From Margaritifera margaritifera (taxonomy: Eukaryota > Mollusca > Bivalvia > Unionida > Margaritiferidae), in assembly GCA_029931535.1 (NCBI GenBank), contig JAQPZY010001234.1, forward strand, positions 496,001-560,000: a stretch of 64,000 bases of DNA. The letters are read 5' to 3'. Under the pieces are notes generated by a model that was given only the letters and a program-made list of their open reading frames with translations, searched no databases and was not told the origin of the DNA. Shown one piece after another: positions 59,085 through 64,000 of this stretch; position 1 is the first letter of the stretch; the number at the start of each line of letters is the position of its first letter. The position numbers were made by a program, and so were the translations under genes.

Positions 59085-59558
59085 TCACTGTCTGTCTCTC
59101 TTGTTCTTCTTGAATTTCTTCACAGGGATCAAGGGTTCTTGTTCTTCCTCACTGTCTTCCAGTCGTCTAGCTTTCTTGCTTTTCTTGACGACGGGGATGA
59201 GTTCTTCTTCTTCTGGGACTGAAGATCCCTCTGCTTCCTCCCTCTCTGGTAGGTTTTCTTGTTTCTGAGGACACTCCGAAGACCAATGTCCTTTTCCTTG
59301 ACAATGATAACAGGTATCTTTCCCTTTATCTCTCTTTTCTTTTTCTTGACGTTGTGGACATTCTGGAGCCCAATGTCATTTCTCTTGGCAGATATAACAA
59401 GTATCTTGACTTTTATCTCGAGAGGTAGAGGAGGAGTAGTCCTTAGTCTTATCGGTATACTTTCCAAGGACTCTCTGTAAAATTTTGATAGCCACAGCCG
59501 TCTGTTGTGCTGAAATTTTGAGCAGAAGGGCAAGGTTTTCTGACTTCTTCTCTTCCAT
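59085..59558 (-). CDS. two-knuckle CCHC zinc-finger protein of element 2, one internal stop
   Basis: Minus-strand frame of 157 codons from ATG at 59558 to TGA at 59085-59087. Residues 1-35 form a Leu/Ile-rich helix, followed by a Ser/Thr/Lys linker. Two CX2CX4HX4C zinc knuckles follow: C54, C57, H62, C67 and C83, C86, H91, C96. The rest is acidic then basic, with SKKARR and PVKKFKK clusters. A TGA (59376-59378) replaces the residue just before H62; the second knuckle has Gly (GGA) there, so one base change explains the stop. The frame stays open beyond it. CCHC knuckles bind single-stranded nucleic acid in retroviral and retrotransposon Gag and in cellular RNA-binding proteins. A Gag-like or nucleic-acid chaperone role is inferred; I know no such gene in the Polinton core set. 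Confidence 0.75.
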
Positions 59559-59615
59559 CTTCACTGTTTGAAAGTGGAATCACGAATAGTGATTCTGAGG
59601 ATAGGAAGGTCTCTC

Positions 59616-59623
59616 TATATATA
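59616..59623 (-). promoter_or_regulatory. TATA box of the zinc-knuckle gene
   Basis: TATATATA, flanked by CCC and GAGAGAC on the coding strand, lies 58 bases before the ATG. The flank GGGAGAGA occurs next to the TATA box of the polymerase gene as well. Confidence 0.65.
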
Positions 59624-59689
59624 GGGAGAGACCCCGTGTTAAACTTATGACAATTAAAACATACACCCCTTAACTCCAACAAAAAAAGG

Positions 59690-60980
59690 TAGCCACTAAA
59701 CCCTGATATACAACCATACTATACAATCACGCACACGTAGGCAAGGGCACATTACTATACCCTCACACAAAGATAACTATCACAAGAGAAGGGGTTTTAA
59801 GTTTTAGTGTACAACACAGACAAAGACATACACAAACATAAAAATATTGGCATTGATGCAAGGTTGAAAACGTTGTAACGTAAGACAAGAGTTCCATTCC
59901 GTTGGCACAGTGTCATTTTATCATCAATGGTCACTACTTTTCTGAGCTAACGAAAATAGATAACCATAATGTTCACAAAACCACTTTGTTATTGACATTT
60001 ATCCTGACTCGTGGACTATTTTGACTTTCTACTGTGAGCATAGTAAACAGAAATTAGCATCACTTGAACATTCTTATACAATATCAAAGATAAACATTAA
60101 TTTCAATACATTGACTTACTAAAAGCTAGTAGTGGCTAAAGTTTACTAGCCTGCATACACGCCGTTTCGTACTGATTGACCTAGTCACGCGAACAACGTC
60201 TTTAGCTACTGTGAGCAGTGTACACAATGAAATATTGTCAAATGAACGCAGTAATAATTTTTAAAAACCTATGGTTTGCCTCAAACAGAGAGAAGGTTAC
60301 TCTTTCTTTGAATTTCTGAAGACAAGGGTAAATTCTGTGATAGAAATGTTCATTGGCAAAATTGTTTTCATTCATCAGTTTTTTAAAAAGTGTGTTACAT
60401 ACAATTCTTGTCGAATGATTGCAGTAGCATTTGTTGAATGCCTCCCAAATATTTAAGATAGGTTATGTTTTTTTTTGCTGCACACGCCTTGCGGCTACAA
60501 ACAATGTTACAACATTTCCCAAAACCGAAGACGGGAGAACAGTAAAAACACGTCTTGTTTTATCGACAGTCTAAAATGGACTGACTCAAAATAGGGCATG
60601 CATTGTTACAGTTTTACTGAACGCATGTTTTGGGCTCAAGAATGAGAGTGTAGAATAGGACGGGTTATAGAGTGCAGAATTAGATGGGTCATACTCGAGG
60701 CATTCTTACACCGTAAAGCTATGTGCTTGTTTTGTTTTTTTTTGTTTGGTTTCCTTCGGAAAACGGTAGATCTAGAATTTTTTTTCGTGACACATTGCAG
60801 TGCCAAAATAGGAACAAAGCTAAGATACCTGACATGCACAAGAACAACTAAACTCAAGATTTTTTATAATCCAACGATTGACCTATGAAAGAAAAATCGT
60901 TGTACAATTTTTAAGGGGTGCAAGGTTTTGAAAAATTTACAACACTAACGTCACATTTTACATAATCATTGTGACTACTG
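59690..60980. other. gene-free region of element 2
   Basis: No recognisable ORF, domain or repeat. Composition returns to AT-rich. It may be a spacer, an eroded gene or an insertion within the element. Confidence 0.35.
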
Positions 60981-60984
60981 CCAA

Positions 60985-61100
60985 CATTTGTGGAGAGGCA
61001 TCTTAAAAACGGGAACAGATACCATGATCATTTCAATCGAAATCATTGTATAAGAAACTTAGTGTGTGTTTGTGAAACAGAGAGAATTGACATTACGACG

Positions 61101-61135
<35 letters not shown>

Positions 61136-61283
61136 TATTTTATTCCTACTTTTAAAAATATCACGACACTTATTTGTAGAGAGGCATCTTAAAAACGGGA
61201 ACAGATACCATGATCATTTCAATCGAAATCATTGTATAAGAAACTTAGTGTGTGTTTGTGAAACAGAGAGAATTGACATTACG

Positions 61284-61343
<60 letters not shown>

Positions 61344-61385
61344 TATTTTATTCCTACTTTTAAAAATATCACGACACTTGCGTTT
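60985..61385 (+). repeat. 186-bp tandem duplication with (GA)n core
   Basis: The block starting GAGAGGCATCTTAAAAACGG at 60993 recurs at 61179 with near-identity, including ACCATGATCATTTCAATCGA and TTATTCCTACTTTTAAAAAT. Each copy holds a GA run, 27 bases in the first (61101-61127) and about 50 in the second (61287-61336). The ORFs reading ERERER through it are artefacts. Confidence 0.95.
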
Positions 61386-62087
61386 TTTATGGTATATTTT
61401 CCTTAAGAAATTTCAAAAACACACATTCCAATTTTATAAAATCACATCGATAGGAAAAAAATCCTCTTTTTTCTTTAAAATATCACAAGATTGAATTGGA
61501 GACATAGTCTACTAAAATCCTTCTTTTGAAAACGTAGATGCAAAATTCTCACAAAATATTACATCCAAACGTTCCGTGATGTATTTTGACTTAAGGCTGA
61601 TACAATTTCCATTGATCCCAAATTATACGATGGGGTTGTGCGTTAGCTTTTATTTTGTAAAGAGACTAACGGTCAGGCACAGAAAAAACACGTCTATTCT
61701 TCTCACTGTGTCAATAGCAACTGCAACTGAGGGCGATTCAAAACGAACGCGGTAAGAAAATATTTGTAGCCAATGAAATTACTTATAATGAGTGACGAAG
61801 TGTTTTGTTATAGATTCCAGACAGGCAGTGTGGCAAAAATAATGCCTTTGGCCTGGTTTTTTACGATTGCGGTGCAGACAGACTAGAGGGAATTTGCAAT
61901 CATGTTAAGAATTTGTGTCCTGTAACATTTTTTTCTCGCCACGCTAAATACTGAACTGTAACATTATTGGCTCGGGTTTTGAAACTGAAAAAAAAAAATG
62001 TTGTCACTGCGTCATTTTGACATACACACACATAGGTAGAGAGAGAGAGAAGAGCTACACTATTTAGGGGTCGTATTTTTCAAACTA
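61386..62087. other. unassigned region of element 2
   Basis: No gene is seen. A short GA run occurs at 62036-62050. Confidence 0.3.
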
Positions 62088-62690
62088 GTGAATTTGGAGA
62101 CTTGCATGAAGTTACGATTTCTGGTACAGTTACAAGTTTTTGTGTCTTTGGAAAAAGGGCAAACATCGGATAGACATTTGTCGTGACACATGTAAAGTTG
62201 AGAGTCTGTGCTAGTTTCAAAAACCACAAATCAATAACTGCATCTTCAAAGAATCAACATAGAACGAACTCCGACAACAGCAATAACAACTTTATTACCA
62301 AACCAAACTAACTCTCAAATACAAGCAATATATAGTTTTCAATCAAGTCCGCTCAAAAACTGATTTCAATCCTACATGAAGCACTAAGCTACAGACACAG
62401 CATTCCACCCAAATTTCGATATAGTTTTCAAAAAAGTCCGCGCAAAAATTAATTTCAATCCCTTTCCAAACCACAAGATATACATACAACACAGAACCCG
62501 ATTATCGCTATAGTTTTCAATTACGTCCCCACAATTTTTCAAACTAGCCAATTTGGAGACTTGCATGAAATTACGATTCTTGGTACAGTTACAAGTTTGT
62601 GTGTTTGGAAAATGGCAAAAACATCGGATAGACATTTGTGTCGTGACACATGTAAAGTTGAGAGTCTGTGCTAGTTTCAAAATTAACGTC
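62088..62690 (+). repeat. ~130-bp direct repeat, copies 460 bp apart, with a smaller internal repeat
   Basis: TTTGGAGACTTGCATGAA, TGGTACAGTTACAAGTTT, CATCGGATAGACATTTGT and CATGTAAAGTTGAGAGTCTG occur in order at 62090-62220 and again at 62552-62685. Between them a TATAGTTTTCAA-x-x-A-GTCC phrase is repeated three times (62331, 62417, 62510). Thus the region upstream of the polymerase promoter is built from duplications. Confidence 0.9.
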
Positions 62691-62781
62691 CCATATGTTT
62701 CTATTGCTCCTAGACATTTCCATTTTTGGCAAATTTTAAGTCAAGCAAACCATTATCACAAACACAGGTAGAGACAGGGGG

Positions 62782-62793
62782 TATATATATATA
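62782..62793 (+). promoter_or_regulatory. TATA box of the DNA polymerase gene
   Basis: TATATATATATA followed by GGGAGAGAG lies 49 bases before the ATG at 62842. The TATA/GGGAGAGA pair resembles the one at 59616-59630, suggesting a shared core-promoter type in the element. Confidence 0.7.
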
Positions 62794-62841
62794 GGGAGAG
62801 AGTCTATGTAAAACTCAATCAGATCCAAGTTGGACATCAAG

Positions 62842-64000
62842 ATGAAAAGATCACGCAATCTCCATGAGAAAACAGAAGAAGAAGAAACAAAGAGGCCACG
62901 ACGACGGAGACTTTCCGTCCCGCCTGAAACACCGCTCGCTGAAGTGCTAGCTCAAGTTCATGCTAGCGATTTCGAAGAAGAGATGAGTGAGCCTGAAACC
63001 AAAACTTCTACCCAACCCAAAGAATCCACCACCACGCCTGACCAAGAAAGTCCTACCGTGGCTCCCGAAAATTACTATCGGATTCGAGAGACTCAAAAAA
63101 TAACTTCTCGAAAATTTAAAACTACAGCTTACACTCACACGGTTCAATTCAAAGACTTCAAGTCTGAAGTACCTCCCGAGAAAGCGGTTGGGTTCATTAC
63201 CGATTTGTGGGGTTCTGTGTTACAGAACTTGAAACGCCAATGTGGAGCCAAAGAAGATGATCGTTTGAGACTGGCCATCCATCATGACAATTTGAAGTCC
63301 CCTGTTTGGATCGAGTTCAGCACCCCGGCAGAATTAACGCCAGACAAAGTCATGTCCAAAATAGAACACGTGCAACAATCCAACGAAAAGTTTACCATCA
63401 CCGATGGAAAGGCTACACTTTACATGACTCACGTTGCTCCTCCTCGAGGAAGTGGACGAAGTAGGAAACCGTTATTGGTGGACGATCTTCGTACTACCAA
63501 ACGCAGTGTCGTCCAAATCGACAATGTACAAGACCAGATGTGTTTGGCTCGGGCCATCGTGGTGGGGCGAACGTATGCCAACAAGAACGAGACCGCAGAA
63601 TGGAAAAGAGCCTGGGAGAGCATTCGACGATCTGACAGAGCCAAACAACGAAACGAAGCAGAACTCCTGTTGCAATAAGCGGGTATCCCTAAAGAGACTG
63701 TGTGTGGCATTTCTCAAATACAGCAACTTCAAGATGGTTTGGCTCCTCATTATACTTTGAAAGTTCACCCTCAAGAAGTGCGCGGAGATATGGTGTTCAG
63801 AGGCCCCGATTTTCCTGAAGGAAAATACATTCATCTTTATCACCATCAAGAACATTTTGATACCATCACTAGTATTACCGGATTTTTGGGACACTCTTAC
63901 TACTGCGAGAAATGTGACAAAGGATTTAACAATCGAGAGCAACACATTCATTGTGGAGAGAGATGTCGGGGCTGTTTAGCGGACAAGCGATGCCTTCCTG
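62842..64000 (+). CDS. polB: protein-primed DNA polymerase B of element 2, N-terminal part, one premature stop, runs off window
   Basis: The family replicates linear Polinton genomes from a terminal protein. The start ATG (62842) follows the TATA box; upstream in-frame TTG is less likely in a eukaryote. Residues 1-75 are charged and Pro/Thr-rich with a basic KRPRRRR cluster, probably nuclear targeting or a terminal-protein-like region. Residues from 80 match the N-terminal domain of Polinton polymerases: an EKFTITDGKATLYMTHV strand, then NVQDQMCLARAIVVGR. TAA at 63676-63678 (codon 279) interrupts the frame, which stays open to the window edge with a TSITGFLGHSYYCEKC patch. A Zn-ribbon-like cluster follows: C355, C358, H368, H370, C371, C375, C378. 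Exonuclease and palm domains lie outside. The relic in element 1 is clearly homologous. The stop may be a mutation or sequencing error. Confidence 0.85.

Larger units (their letters stand above)
56650..64000 (+). mobile_element. Polinton/Maverick-type element (element 2), left part, runs off the window
   Basis: Starts with G-rich terminal repeats shared with element 1, continues with a T-rich/CACA repeat, three TATA-driven small genes, about 3 kb without genes, and the front of protein-primed DNA polymerase B. Its coding frames are almost intact, with only two premature stops seen, so this copy is far younger than element 1. Integrase, ATPase and capsid genes would lie to the right of the window if the layout of element 1 holds. 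Higher GC in the coding blocks (58.1-59.6 and 62.8-64 kb) contrasts with the AT-rich host sequence. Confidence 0.8.

Noticed and set aside
60990..61494. ORFs with long Glu-Arg repeats
   Set aside because: Produced by the (GA)n runs inside the 186-bp duplication.
63429..63951. Minus-strand ORFs of 93 and 159 codons
   Set aside because: Antisense of the DNA polymerase frame, with no independent signature.

Overview
The window looks like a gene-poor, AT-rich stretch of an invertebrate animal genome, most likely a mollusc or another marine lophotrochozoan. That is an inference from repeat content: Polinton/Maverick elements, a Penelope-like element, LINE, hAT and mariner relics, tRNA-derived SINEs, many minisatellites and long (TA)n runs. 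I see no host protein-coding gene I can defend, no operon structure and no bacterial feature. Most open frames longer than 60 codons are chance ORFs, minisatellite read-through or antisense shadows.

Layout. 0.4-1.1 kb: L1/Tx1-like LINE relic (minus). 2.08-2.25 kb: small hAT-type MITE. 3.0-4.2 kb: first copy of a diverged 1.2-kb segment whose second copy lies at 54.0-55.8 kb. 4.5-8.5 kb: three minisatellites (43, 44 and 37 bp). 10.2-12.5 kb: more minisatellites and (TA)n. 14.4-15.9 kb: a tRNA-Thr-like SINE, then the 3' end of an RNase H-bearing LINE. 18-19 kb: two SINE heads. 20.2-20.6 kb: 17-bp repeat. 22.8-23.4 kb: decayed Polinton-type integrase. 24.5-26.3 kb: 35-bp satellite with a 210-bp higher-order period.

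27.7-35.7 kb is a decayed Polinton (element 1): terminal G-rich repeats, then on the minus strand relics of a penton-like capsid protein, integrase with chromodomain, short accessory ORFs, packaging ATPase (Walker A and B readable) and the front half of protein-primed DNA polymerase B. It is cut off on the right inside the polymerase gene. 39.0-39.4 kb is a 45-bp minisatellite. 39.6-43.2 kb is a hAT element with a long but broken DUF4371-type transposase. 46.5-47.2 kb is a mariner relic; 49.35-50.04 kb a very uniform 43-bp array; 51.5-52.05 kb a CR1-like LINE fragment; 53.56-53.99 kb a Penelope-like GIY-YIG endonuclease fragment next to a hammerhead-ribozyme-like motif.

56.65 kb to the right edge is a second, much better preserved Polinton of the same family (element 2): terminal G-rich repeats, a T-rich/CACA repeat, a small minus-strand ORF, a 182-residue coiled-coil protein behind a CCAAT/CRE/TATA promoter, a minus-strand two-knuckle CCHC zinc-finger protein with its own TATA box, about 3 kb with no recognisable gene, and the start of DNA polymerase B, again behind a TATA box. 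The polymerase and zinc-knuckle frames each carry one premature stop. The coiled-coil and zinc-knuckle genes are not standard Polinton core genes and are the least explained coding sequences here. The right half of element 2 is outside the window.
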